NCBI RefSeq assembly: GCF_010723575.1
Contig: NZ_BLKZ01000001.1
Span: forward strand, 4,464,001-4,528,000
Direction: 5' to 3'
Source of the DNA: Mycobacterium bourgelatii
GTDB taxonomy: Bacteria > Actinomycetota > Actinomycetes > Mycobacteriales > Mycobacteriaceae
Length of the DNA stretch: 64,000 nucleotides
Of the stretch, positions 25,751 to 34,157 are shown piece by piece. The notes under the pieces were generated by a model, which searched no databases, was not told the origin of the DNA, and was given only the letters and a program-made list of their open reading frames with translations. The translations under genes were made by a program, and so were the position numbers. Every line of letters starts with the position of its first letter. Position 1 is the stretch's first letter.

Positions 25751-26913
25751 CGCGGTTGCACCTGTTCGATTCGGGTGAGATTCGAAGGCAGACCGAAGGT
25801 TTCCGGCCCACCGTGTGCCGTCAGCGCCGCCCGCACAAAGCTGTCGTCGACCAACTCGGCGTGCACGGCCGCCGGATCGAGACGATCCAGGAACCGCCGG
25901 TCGCCGTCGACGACGGTGTCATGCATCGCCTCGACCAGACGGCGCGTGAAGCTGGGGAACGGGAAGGGCTGATAGCCCAGCCGCTGCGGTTGCCATTGCG
26001 GGTGCAGGAAGCGGTAATCCTGCTGACGGTAGGTCAGTGCGGTCTTGATCGCCGGCAGCGGCTGGGGCAGGTAGGCGCCGGTTGACAGGGCGGCCGCGGC
26101 CGCCGCCCGGTCGGCGTTGATCCGTTGCTGCGCAGCCACAATCGAGCCGACGAGCGAACCGGCCGCCTCGGGCCGATTTTCGATGAGGTCATCGTGGGCG
26201 AGCACCACGCAGCAGGCGTGATCACGCCACACATCACCGAGAAAGGTATGGATGCGCCCGATTTTGCGCACCTGAGCCATCGCGTTGAACGGGTCGGCCA
26301 CGACGTAGCCGCTGATCGATCGGTTGGCCAGCGCGGGCACCATGTCCGACGGGCTCATCACGATGAGTTCCACAGTGCGCGCGCTGCGCGAGGCACTCGT
26401 GCGCACCACCGGCACCAGGTCATGCGCGCGCAGCAGTTGCTGGAGGATGATGTTGTGGATCGACCACCAAAACGGTATGGCCACTTGCGTTCCGGCGAGC
26501 TGTCCCAGATCGGTGATGTGCGGCGCGACGGTCAACGCCGACCCGTTGGTGTGATTCCAGCTCAGCAGCCGAACCGGGCTGCGCAGCAAAAAGCGCAGCT
26601 GGATGGCCGTGGGCATCAGCATGTGGACCGCGTCGACCTGGCGGGTCACGAAGGCTTCGGCCAGTGATGCCCAGCTGCGGAACAGCACCGGCTTGGCCGC
26701 ACTCACCACGCCCTTTTCGTAGAGGCCGCTCGCGTGAGCGATCAGCAATGGGGCCGCATCGGTGATCGGCAAGTACCCGATGCGCAGCTGCCCACTGGTG
26801 TTGGTTCGGTCGATGCTCGCCGCGCGGGCCAGATCGGCGATACCCGCCAGCCCGCCGGCCGCAGCCAATGCGGCCCCGCCGACCAACAGGGACCGTCGTG
26901 GCAAACCTGTCAC
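25747..26913 (-). CDS. ABC transporter substrate-binding protein (NMT1/NrtA-like), Tat-like signal
   Basis: A 388-residue binding protein with an N-terminal twin-Arg segment LPRRSLLVGGAALAAAGGLAG and cleavage near ARAAS. The body matches the NMT1/SsuA/NrtA fold, with IGYLPITDAAPLLIAHASGLYE at the start of domain 1 and a DPFN segment. GTG at 26913 overlaps the ATPase TGA (GTGA), which decides the start over a GTG/ATG 21 codons upstream. The substrate is unknown: a small anion or aromatic sulfonate is typical, but thiamine-like ligands are possible. Confidence 0.86.
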   Translation of the reverse strand: MTGLPRRSLLVGGAALAAAGGLAGIADLARAASIDRTNTSGQLRIGYLPITDAAPLLIAHASGLYEKGVVSAAKPVLFRSWASLAEAFVTRQVDAVHMLMPTAIQLRFLLRSPVRLLSWNHTNGSALTVAPHITDLGQLAGTQVAIPFWWSIHNIILQQLLRAHDLVPVVRTSASRSARTVELIVMSPSDMVPALANRSISGYVVADPFNAMAQVRKIGRIHTFLGDVWRDHACCVVLAHDDLIENRPEAAGSLVGSIVAAQQRINADRAAAAAALSTGAYLPQPLPAIKTALTYRQQDYRFLHPQWQPQRLGYQPFPFPSFTRRLVEAMHDTVVDGDRRFLDRLDPAAVHAELVDDSFVRAALTAHGGPETFGLPSNLTRIEQVQPR

Positions 26914-27677
26914 TGCTCGACCAGGCGATAGTGGTCCAGAATCTCCTGCCTGAGCTCCTGGTTGCCGGGGCGCCATTCGCGTCGGATTCTGCCGTCGGGG
27001 CCGAGCAAGACCACGCGACTGGCCAGCAGCAAGGCTTCATCGACGTCGTGGGTGACCAAAACCACCGTGATGCCCAACTCGGCGGCTAGGTTGGCCAGCC
27101 ACGCCTGCAAGTCGGCACGGATCGCCGGATCCAGGGCGCTGAACGGTTCGTCGAGCAGCAACAGCCGAGGCCGGGTTGCCACCGCACGAATAATTGCGAC
27201 CCGTTGCGCCTGGCCGCCCGACAGTTGGTCGGGGTAGCGGTCGGCGACCCGTTGCAGGTCGAAACGTTGCAGCAGCTCTTCGGCGTACTCGCGGCGGAAT
27301 GATTCGCGTTGCGCGGCAAACCGTCCTGCGAGCAAGACGTTGTCACCGGCGGTCAACCACGGGTACAGCAGCGCCTGCTGGAACACGACTCCGGTGTGTG
27401 GCCGCGCCGCGCCGTTGTCGCCGGCCCATTCGGCCCACTCAATGGTTCCCGACGTGAGTTTCTCCAGGCCCGCGATCACCCGCAGCAGCGTGGACTTGCC
27501 ACTGCCGCTGCGCCCTAGGATCGCCAGAAATTCGCCGTCCTCGATGGTTAGGTCGATATCGCTCAATGCCTGGCTGTCGGCGTCAAAGCGCTTGTGGCCA
27601 GCGACTATTCGGACAGTGCCGGTTCCCAACTTCGAAAGTTCCTCTCCCGGGTATGCGCCGCGGTCCCCCACCGGCAT
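26910..27677 (-). CDS. ABC transporter ATP-binding protein (SsuB/TauB-like)
   Basis: A 255-residue ATPase with Walker A GRSGSGKST, Q-loop VVFQQALLYPW, signature LSGGQAQRVAI, Walker B LLLLDEPFSALD and the H-loop LVTHDVDEA. First gene of the importer operon (ATPase, binding protein, permease). The start is uncertain: ATG at 27677 lacks a clear ribosome-binding site, and a TTG 16 codons later (27629) has GGAGAGGA about 11 nt upstream. Confidence 0.9.
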   Translation of the reverse strand: MPVGDRGAYPGEELSKLGTGTVRIVAGHKRFDADSQALSDIDLTIEDGEFLAILGRSGSGKSTLLRVIAGLEKLTSGTIEWAEWAGDNGAARPHTGVVFQQALLYPWLTAGDNVLLAGRFAAQRESFRREYAEELLQRFDLQRVADRYPDQLSGGQAQRVAIIRAVATRPRLLLLDEPFSALDPAIRADLQAWLANLAAELGITVVLVTHDVDEALLLASRVVLLGPDGRIRREWRPGNQELRQEILDHYRLVEQ

Positions 27678-28050
27678 GACACGGCTGCGACGCTGCCATC
27701 GCGACGCCGCATCTGTCCACGAGCACCCGTCCCCGTCGCCCGCACGTCCTTTTGCTCGCGGCAGCGTCCGCTAATGACGGCCGGGCGACTCGGACGTATC
27801 CCCGGCCGGGCGGCCGAGTGCCGCATGTTCGGTGAGATTCCAGACGTCGCAAGTCAATTCCTGGCTGCACCGGCTCCACCACCGACGCGGAAGCAAGCGT
27901 GGGTGCGCCTGCCGCTGCCAGGTCCGGCCCGGCCGGTGGGTCGCCTAGAGAAATTCGATCCCGTTGATCGGAATCGACCATTGTGCTCGTCTTGAACCAC
28001 TCGTTACGAGTAGTTTTTCTTGACACACATCCCTGTCCGAAGGAGCAGCA
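27678..28050. promoter_or_regulatory. 373-bp divergent intergenic region
   Basis: No convincing gene: open frames here run antisense into neighbours and have no family character. Near 27956-27970 is CGATC-N5-GATCG, and 27999-28011 is the palindrome listed separately. It must hold the ABC operon promoter and that of the DUF3556 gene. Confidence 0.5.
27999..28011. promoter_or_regulatory. 13-bp palindrome upstream of DUF3556 gene
   Basis: ACTCGT-T-ACGAGT is a perfect inverted repeat 40 bp before the GTG of the DUF3556 gene, in an AT-richer pocket followed by TAGTTT and TTGACA. The size and place suggest an operator for a TetR- or GntR-type regulator not encoded next to it. Confidence 0.45.
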
Positions 28051-29790
28051 GTGGGGTTCCTCAAGCCAAACCTGCCCATCGTCGACGTCGAATGGACCAA
28101 GCTCCCGCGCGCCGAGCGGATCGTGCCGATGGCCCGCCACATTGCCGAAAGCGGTTTCGGTACGCCCCTGGTCATGCACGTGATGTACGGCGTCAAGATC
28201 GTGCTCTATGTCCTCGGCGGCATGGCCTTCGCCCTGGCCACCAAAGGCATCGACGGGTTTACCAGGGTCGGCGAATGGTGGAGCGAGCCGATCGTCTTCC
28301 AGAAGGCCGTGCTCTTCACCATGCTGTTCGAAGTCGTCGGCCTGGGTTGCTGCTTCGGGCCGTTGGCCGGCCGCTATTTCCCGCCGATGGGATCGATCCT
28401 GTACTGGCTGCGGCCCGGCACCATCAGGCTGCCGCCCTGGCCCAACCGGGTGCCGTTGACCAGGGGACACAACCGGACCCCGTTTGACGCGCTGCTGTAC
28501 GGGGCCTTGCTGGCGCTGCTCGTCGTCGCACTGGTTTCCGACGGAAGTGGGCCAATTCCCGTCTTGGGCACGACAATTGGTGTCCTGCCGCGCTGGCATA
28601 CCGTCGCGATCCTGGCGGTCCTGGCGGCGCTGAGTTTGCGCGACAAGGTGATCTTCCTGGCCGCCCGCGGCGAGGTGTACGCGCCGTTGGCGCTGGTGTT
28701 CCTGTTCTCCGGGGCGGACATCATCCTCGGCGCCAAAGTGGTCTTCCTGGTCATCTGGCTGGGCGCCGCCGTATCGAAGCTCAACAAGCACTTCCCGTTC
28801 GTGATCTCGACGATGCTGGCGAACAACCCGTTCATCCCGTCGGGCATCCTCAAGCGGTCGATGTTCGTGCGCTATCCCGATGACCTACGGCCCAGCGCAC
28901 TCGCGGGTTTCATCGCCCACTTCTCGACGGCGGTGGAGGGCCTGGTCCCGTTGGTGCTGTTCTTCTCGCATGGCGGTTGGCCGACGGCGATCGCCGCGTT
29001 CGTCATGGTCGTCTTCCACTTGAACATCCTGCTGGCCTTCCCGATGGGTGTGCCGCTCGAGTGGAACGTCTTCATGATCTTCGGGGTCCTCTGGCTCTTC
29101 GCGGGGCACGCGGCAATCGGCCTCTCGGACGTCACCAACCCGGCACCGGTGGCCGTCCTGTTCCTGGTTCTCGCGGGCATCGTGGTGATCGGAAACCTTT
29201 ACCCGCATAAGGTTTCCTTCCTGCCCGGCATGCGCTACTACGCCGGGAACTGGGACACCACAATCTGGTGCGTCAAACCGTCGTGTGACGACACGTTCCG
29301 AACCGGTTCGCGCGCACTGGGCCCGATGCAACACCTGCAGCTCGAGCGCCTTTACGGCTCCAAAGAGGAAACCCTGGTTCCGCTGCACTTGGCGATGGCG
29401 TTCCGCGCGATGAACACCCATGGGCGCGCGCTGTTCACGCTGGTGCATCGCGCGTTGGCGGGGTACGACGAGGGCGACTACAACCTGTGCGAGGGCGAGG
29501 TGCTGTGTTCGATGGTGCTCGGCTGGAACTTCGGCGACGGGCACATGCACAACGAATGCCTCATCGAGGCGCTTCAGGAACGATGCCATTTCCAGCCCGG
29601 CGACGTGCGGGTGATCATTCTCGACGCGCAGCCCATCCATAAACAGACCCAGCAGTACCGCCTCGTGGACGCCGCGACCGGTGAGTTCGAACGCGGCTAT
29701 GTCGACGTCGCGGCCATGGCGACCGCCCAGCCGTGGGCCGACGACATTCCGATCCACGTCACCAGCACCACCCCCGTCGATCGGGTCTGA
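28051..29790 (+). CDS. DUF3556 multi-pass membrane protein
   Basis: A 579-residue protein I recognise as the mycobacterial DUF3556 type. The N-terminal ~380 residues hold about ten hydrophobic helices; the C-terminal ~190 are soluble, with WNFGDGHMHNE and Cys/His-rich stretches (TIWCVKPSCDD, NLCEGEVLCSM). GTG start with GAAGGAG 5 nt upstream. The SDR gene follows after 3 bp, so the pair is an operon. Function unknown; the pairing with an SDR suggests lipid or steroid modification at the membrane. Confidence 0.82.
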   Translation: MGFLKPNLPIVDVEWTKLPRAERIVPMARHIAESGFGTPLVMHVMYGVKIVLYVLGGMAFALATKGIDGFTRVGEWWSEPIVFQKAVLFTMLFEVVGLGCCFGPLAGRYFPPMGSILYWLRPGTIRLPPWPNRVPLTRGHNRTPFDALLYGALLALLVVALVSDGSGPIPVLGTTIGVLPRWHTVAILAVLAALSLRDKVIFLAARGEVYAPLALVFLFSGADIILGAKVVFLVIWLGAAVSKLNKHFPFVISTMLANNPFIPSGILKRSMFVRYPDDLRPSALAGFIAHFSTAVEGLVPLVLFFSHGGWPTAIAAFVMVVFHLNILLAFPMGVPLEWNVFMIFGVLWLFAGHAAIGLSDVTNPAPVAVLFLVLAGIVVIGNLYPHKVSFLPGMRYYAGNWDTTIWCVKPSCDDTFRTGSRALGPMQHLQLERLYGSKEETLVPLHLAMAFRAMNTHGRALFTLVHRALAGYDEGDYNLCEGEVLCSMVLGWNFGDGHMHNECLIEALQERCHFQPGDVRVIILDAQPIHKQTQQYRLVDAATGEFERGYVDVAAMATAQPWADDIPIHVTSTTPVDRV

Positions 29791-29793
29791 CCC

Positions 29794-30582
29794 ATGGCCA
29801 CCGCTCTCATCACCGGCGCGTCGACCGGGCTCGGACGCGAACTGGCGAGTCTTTTCGCCGCCGACGGGATCGACCTGGTTGTGGTTTCCAGCGAACGCAG
29901 CACCGCACAGCTGACCGCAGTGGCTGACGAACTGCGCTCGCGCCACGGCATTCGCGTCGACACCGTCAGCATGGACCTGTCCCAGCCGGGCGCCGGCCCC
30001 GAGCTGGTCCGCCGCGTCGACGAACTCGGTGTCGACGTCGAATACCTGGTCAACAACGCCGGCGTGGGGATCCTCGGCCTGAAGATTCACGAGTGCGACC
30101 CCGTTGCCGTATCAAAGATGGTCCAGCTCAACGTCGTCACACTGACCGACCTGACGACGCTGTATGCCGCCCGGATGGTGAAGGCGGGTCGCGGAGCCAT
30201 CCTCAACGTCAGCTCGGTCGCCGCCTACGTCATCCCCCATGGGCTGGAAGCGGGCTACGCCGCGAGCAAGGCCTACGTCCGCAGCTTCTCCGAGGCAGTG
30301 GCCGACGACCTGCGCGGCACGGGCGTCACCTGCACGCATCTCGCCGCGGGGCCGACGCGCACCGAGTTCGCCCAAACCGCCGGTGTCGGGGACTGGTCAC
30401 GATTGGACCGGTTCATGTTGGACGCCGCGCCGGTGGCGCAGGCCGGTTACGAGGCGATGCGGGCGGGTCGGGTCATGGCAATGCCCGGGCTAGGCACCAA
30501 AGCCATGCGCTCGCTCTCGGCGTTGTCGCCGTCTAGGAGACTGAAGGCCGCCATCTCGGGCTACTTCGTGACACGCCACTGA
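29794..30582 (+). CDS. SDR family oxidoreductase
   Basis: A 262-residue classical SDR with TGASTGLG (residues 7-14), NNAG (VNNAGVG, ~88), catalytic Ser (NVSSVAAY, ~140) and YAASK (~155). The C-terminus resembles that of the Rv2509-type protein (MPGLGTKAMRSLSALSP), so it is a paralogue of the mycolate-reductase group rather than a generic ketoreductase. Three bases after the DUF3556 gene. Substrate unknown. Confidence 0.87.
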   Translation: MATALITGASTGLGRELASLFAADGIDLVVVSSERSTAQLTAVADELRSRHGIRVDTVSMDLSQPGAGPELVRRVDELGVDVEYLVNNAGVGILGLKIHECDPVAVSKMVQLNVVTLTDLTTLYAARMVKAGRGAILNVSSVAAYVIPHGLEAGYAASKAYVRSFSEAVADDLRGTGVTCTHLAAGPTRTEFAQTAGVGDWSRLDRFMLDAAPVAQAGYEAMRAGRVMAMPGLGTKAMRSLSALSPSRRLKAAISGYFVTRH

Positions 30583-30621
30583 ACGACGCGGCGGCGCCGG
30601 AACAGCGGGCGAGGTGGTGCG

Positions 30622-30849
30622 TCAGCGGTTCCTGATTTTGTGGATGACGACGATCACCGCCACGCTTCCGACGCCGACCAGGGACACCGTCACGATCGGC
30701 TTGTTGAGAAAGGCAATCACCTTGGCCTTGACGTCGTCGGCGAGGCGCTGCGGGTTGGCGCGCTCGGCAAGGGCGTCGACGGTCGCGGCCAGCTGGTCGC
30801 GGGCTTGGTCGATCTCCCGCTTGATGGTCTCGGGATCGCGGTCCGCCAC
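30622..30849 (-). CDS. DUF3618 small membrane protein (Rv2520c-like)
   Basis: A 75-residue protein: an amphipathic N-terminal half (ADRDPETIKREIDQARDQL) with coiled-coil character and one transmembrane helix (VTVSLVGVGSVAVIVVIHKI), ending in basic residues. GTG at 30849 is chosen so that the protein begins MADRDPET, as I recall Rv2520c doing. Function unknown; backbone gene next to bcp. Confidence 0.87.
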   Translation of the reverse strand: MADRDPETIKREIDQARDQLAATVDALAERANPQRLADDVKAKVIAFLNKPIVTVSLVGVGSVAVIVVIHKIRNR

Positions 30850-30954
30850 GTGTCTGTCCTCCCAGTGCCCCACTATCAGCTGATGATCGTGCCCGCACTA
30901 CCCTAGTTCAGCCGGTGCAGGTCCTGACGCTCCGGTGAACAGAAGGGGGCCAAC

Positions 30955-31428
30955 TTGACCGAGACCACTCGCCTCGCACCCGGCGACAAAGCGCCTGCGT
31001 TCACCCTGCCCGACGCCGACGGCAACAAGGTGTCGCTCTCCGACTACAAGGGACGCCGCGTCGTCGTGTACTTCTACCCCGCCGCGTCGACACCCGGATG
31101 CACCAAGCAAGCCTGCGATTTCCGGGACAACCTTGCCGAACTCAACGAGGCGGGCCTCGACGTCATCGGCATCTCCCCGGACAAGCCGGAGAAGCTGGCC
31201 AAGTTCCGCGACGCCCAGGGCTTGAACTTCCCGCTGCTGTCCGACCCCGAACGCAAGGTGCTGACGGCCTACGGCGCCTACGGCGAGAAGCTGATGTACG
31301 GCAAAAAGGTCACCGGCGTGATTCGGTCCACCTTCGTCGTCGACGAGAAGGGCAAGATCGCCGTGGCGCAGTACAACGTCAAGGCTACGGGGCACGTCGC
31401 GAAATTGCGCCGCGATTTGTCGGTCTAG
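30955..31428 (+). CDS. bcp: Thioredoxin-dependent thiol peroxidase (Bcp/PrxQ)
   Basis: A 157-residue peroxiredoxin of the Bcp/PrxQ class that reduces peroxides in the cytoplasm with thioredoxin. The active site ASTPGCTKQAC gives peroxidatic Cys49 and resolving Cys54 (CX4C). TTG start at 30955 with AGAAGGGGG upstream. Sequence and neighbours match Rv2521. Confidence 0.95.
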   Translation: MTETTRLAPGDKAPAFTLPDADGNKVSLSDYKGRRVVVYFYPAASTPGCTKQACDFRDNLAELNEAGLDVIGISPDKPEKLAKFRDAQGLNFPLLSDPERKVLTAYGAYGEKLMYGKKVTGVIRSTFVVDEKGKIAVAQYNVKATGHVAKLRRDLSV

Positions 31429-31558
31429 TTGGCAGCTTGCGGGCTGCGGGCTATCGGCCTAGACCTGTGACCATCCGCCCGCATCGGAAACAGCCATGTG
31501 TCGACATATGGGCTGGCTGCGGGGTTGAATCGTACGACCGCAGCTGGAGGTTGATGCC

Positions 31559-32626
31559 ATGGCTGACACGTACCGAGTGGCGCATGTAGGCACGGGTTAC
31601 ACCGGAACGATCGCACTCCGCCATGTGTTGCGGTCGCCGACCCTAAATTTGGTGGGGCATTTGGTCAACACGCCAGGCAAAGCCGGCCGCGACTCCGGAG
31701 CTCTCGTGGACTGTCCAACCACCGGCATCGTGGCTACCGAGAATTTCGACGAATTCTTGGCCCTGGATGCGGACTGCGTCACCTACTTCGCCGCAGTTTC
31801 GGGACGTGAACCAGGCGAGATCGTCGACCAACTCTGCGCGATCGCGGCTAGTGGCAAGAATGTGGTCACTCCGTCCTACCATCCACTGTTCCACCCGCCG
31901 TCGCTTGACGCTGGCTCGCGGGAAAAGCTTTCTGCCGCATGCGAACGCGGACAATCCTCAATCTTCGCGACCGGAATCGCGCTCGGATTCGCCACCGACT
32001 TGCTCGGAGTGCATGCCGCTAGCACGAGCGGATTTCCCTCGAAAGTTACTGTCGCAGAGCGTATTCCATGTGGGGCTTATAGCGTACCGGGGTTCTTCGC
32101 GATGCTGGGTTTCGGCCGAACGCCCGAGGAAGATGCCGCAACATACCCTCGCGGGTCGATGGCCACCGTATTCGCTACGCCGCTAAGACTCCTCGCCGAA
32201 GGCATGGGTCAGCGCATTGACGAAGTCGAGGAACACCGAGACATCGCGACGGCTGCCCGCGACTACCAATTCGATGCGGGAGTAATCCGCGCGGGCACCA
32301 TCGCCAGTGTGCGAATGACTTTCACCGGAATCGTCAACGGGCGTCCGAGGTTGCAATTCTCCTCTATCTGGTCGATGCCCGACGATCCCGTCGAAGATTG
32401 GCCACCCACAATCCCGGAGGGCAGCAGCGTCCGACGCCTTACTCGAATCTCGATCGAGGGCGACCCTCGGGTCGAAGTCGACTTCGCCCTTTACGGCGAC
32501 AAGCTGCCCGGTTCCGCTGCGACCGCGGCCAGGGTGGTCAATGCGATACCGGCCGTGTGTGCGGCCCGTCCCGGCCTACTCAGCGGCCTTGAGTTGGTCG
32601 TCGCCGGTCAAGCGGCGACCGCTTAA
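31559..32626 (+). CDS. NAD(P)H-dependent amine dehydrogenase-like / DapB N-terminal domain protein
   Basis: A 355-residue protein of the group annotated as dihydrodipicolinate-reductase-like in mycobacteria. The Rossmann motif VGTGYTGTIALRHVL (residues ~9-23) is clear; the C-terminal domain differs from true DapB. These proteins are often near steroid or xenobiotic catabolic genes, and the true substrate is unknown. ATG at 31559 with GGAGG 9 nt upstream. Its third-position usage looks more AT-rich than neighbours by eye, a hint of separate origin. Not present between Rv2521 and Rv2522c in M. tuberculosis as I recall. Confidence 0.75.
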   Translation: MADTYRVAHVGTGYTGTIALRHVLRSPTLNLVGHLVNTPGKAGRDSGALVDCPTTGIVATENFDEFLALDADCVTYFAAVSGREPGEIVDQLCAIAASGKNVVTPSYHPLFHPPSLDAGSREKLSAACERGQSSIFATGIALGFATDLLGVHAASTSGFPSKVTVAERIPCGAYSVPGFFAMLGFGRTPEEDAATYPRGSMATVFATPLRLLAEGMGQRIDEVEEHRDIATAARDYQFDAGVIRAGTIASVRMTFTGIVNGRPRLQFSSIWSMPDDPVEDWPPTIPEGSSVRRLTRISIEGDPRVEVDFALYGDKLPGSAATAARVVNAIPAVCAARPGLLSGLELVVAGQAATA

Positions 32627-32776
32627 CCGACATTCCGTCGGGATCGGCACGCCGGCAAGGCAACCCGGAATGGTGTTCAATCTCGGCAGGTGTCCCGGTC
32701 CGTACTGGTGTAAGACATTAACCAACGGTCGAGTCGTCCAACCTTCCGGCGTCCACAGACCGTCGAAGGAGTGCTG

Positions 32777-33148
32777 ATGTCGGACACGATCGAGCGGCTC
32801 ATGGAAGGCAACCTCCTGCGTGTCTTCAACGAGCCCGACTTCGACAAGCGCGCGGTTGCGATTCGCGACACCTACGCGCCTGACGTCCGGTGGACCGATG
32901 ACGAAGGTGTCTCCATCGGCCACGAGGCCCTCAATGCGAAGGCGCAGGCACTGCAAGACGGGCAGATGGCCGGGCTGTCCGTCGTCAAAGCCGGACCCGT
33001 TTATCAAACAACCGGATTCGGCCACCTCGCCTGGCAGGTCTTCGCCCCCGGTACCGACACGGTGATCGTGGCCGGCTTCGACGTCGCCCTTATCAACGAC
33101 GATCTCATCACCCATCTGTACACCGTCATCACCGCAGCCCCGCAGTAA
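32777..33148 (+). CDS. SnoaL/NTF2-like protein
   Basis: A 123-residue single-domain cone-fold protein: helix IERLMEGNLLRVFNEPD, then YAPDVRWTDDEGVSIGHEAL and the C-terminal strand pair. ATG at 32777 has GAAGGAG 5 nt upstream, deciding the start over a GTG two codons earlier. Such proteins are small isomerases, hydrolases or binding proteins; no catalytic set can be assigned. Same strand as the preceding gene, 150 bp away. Confidence 0.72.
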   Translation: MSDTIERLMEGNLLRVFNEPDFDKRAVAIRDTYAPDVRWTDDEGVSIGHEALNAKAQALQDGQMAGLSVVKAGPVYQTTGFGHLAWQVFAPGTDTVIVAGFDVALINDDLITHLYTVITAAPQ

Positions 33149-33274
33149 CTGGCGCTGGCGATACGGCGCACGGTCGCTTTTGGTCCCGTGGAAGTAGCGC
33201 AAGAATCTCGCAAGCCCGCCGCGTCACACTGACGACGCACTCTCAACATGGGAGTCGCGAAAGGGACCTGAGCG

Positions 33275-33748
33275 ATGAAACCCAAATACCCTGAGCAGCG
33301 CATTCGCCACCTAGAACACGGCGGCCACCGGCCGCGACGGACTGAGCCACAGCGGCACCACGGCCTTAGACAGCTTGCGTACACGTCTTCCGGCCGGCTG
33401 TTCTTGGCGTTGACGACAGTCGGGTTGGCGATCGCGATGTCCTTGTGGCAGCACGCCGACACAACCAAGGTCGACGGACACCTCATCATGATCAACAGCG
33501 GTGCACGGAACACCATCGACTGCAACGACGGATACCTGAAACTGGACGGAGACAAGAACACCTACGCCGTCACCGGCCACTGCCGCAGGCTGGAGGTCTT
33601 CGGCAGCGAGAATCGTGTCGTCGTCGAAAGCGCCGAAGCCATAAGCGTTTTCGGAGATAGCAATGTGGTGGGGTACTACTCGGGATCGCCCACGATCATG
33701 AAGACCGGACCCAACAACACCGTTTCGCAGCGACCGCGGGGCCACTAG
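33275..33748 (+). CDS. DUF3060 domain membrane-anchored protein
   Basis: A 157-residue protein: a basic His/Arg-rich N-terminus (~45 residues), one hydrophobic helix (LFLALTTVGLAIAMSLW), then a DUF3060 region with a beta-repeat look (INSGARNTIDC, LDGDKNTYAVTG, VFGSENRVVVE, VFGDSNVVGYYSG). Two Cys (in TIDCND and GHCRR) could form a disulfide outside. AAAGGGA precedes the ATG. Function unknown. Confidence 0.72.
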   Translation: MKPKYPEQRIRHLEHGGHRPRRTEPQRHHGLRQLAYTSSGRLFLALTTVGLAIAMSLWQHADTTKVDGHLIMINSGARNTIDCNDGYLKLDGDKNTYAVTGHCRRLEVFGSENRVVVESAEAISVFGDSNVVGYYSGSPTIMKTGPNNTVSQRPRGH

Positions 33749-33770
33749 ACAAGCGTGCTTTAATCGGCCC

Positions 33771-34157
33771 GTGGGCGAAGTGTTCAATTATCAGACGGAC
33801 CAGCCGGAGCCGTGGCTGACGACCATCGGCGACATCTCCGTGTCGCAGCATTGGGTTATGACGCCATCCGGTCCCCACCCAATCCGCGGCTCGGTATGGA
33901 CCGTGACGGACATGTCGCGCTACGAGGAAAGCATCTCCACCGCCGGCATCGTCCTGGCCATCATCTTCGTTTGGTTTTGCCTGCTGGGCTTGCTGTTTCT
34001 GCTGATGAAGGACCGCAAGTTGGTGGGCTACACACAGGTCACCGTTCAAGGCAACGGTTTTTACCACTCGACCCTGATCCCGGCGACCAGTCCGCAGTCA
34101 TTGATGCATGTCCACCAAGCCGTGAACTACGCGCGCTCACTGGCCGCGGCCGCCTGA
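33771..34157 (+). CDS. Hypothetical membrane protein
   Basis: A 128-residue protein with one strongly hydrophobic helix (IVLAIIFVWFCLLGLLFLLM, ~58-78) between a soluble N-terminal part and a C-terminal part ending VHQAVNYARSLAAAA. I recognise a mycobacterial/actinobacterial conserved type but no function. GTG start; 22 bp after the DUF3060 gene, possibly an operon. Its last 31 bp overlap the 3' end of the convergent M20 peptidase. Confidence 0.7.
   Translation: MGEVFNYQTDQPEPWLTTIGDISVSQHWVMTPSGPHPIRGSVWTVTDMSRYEESISTAGIVLAIIFVWFCLLGLLFLLMKDRKLVGYTQVTVQGNGFYHSTLIPATSPQSLMHVHQAVNYARSLAAAA

Noticed and set aside
27583..28791. Minus-strand open frame of 402 codons through the DUF3556 promoter
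   Set aside because: Overlaps two well-supported genes and has no recognisable segment.
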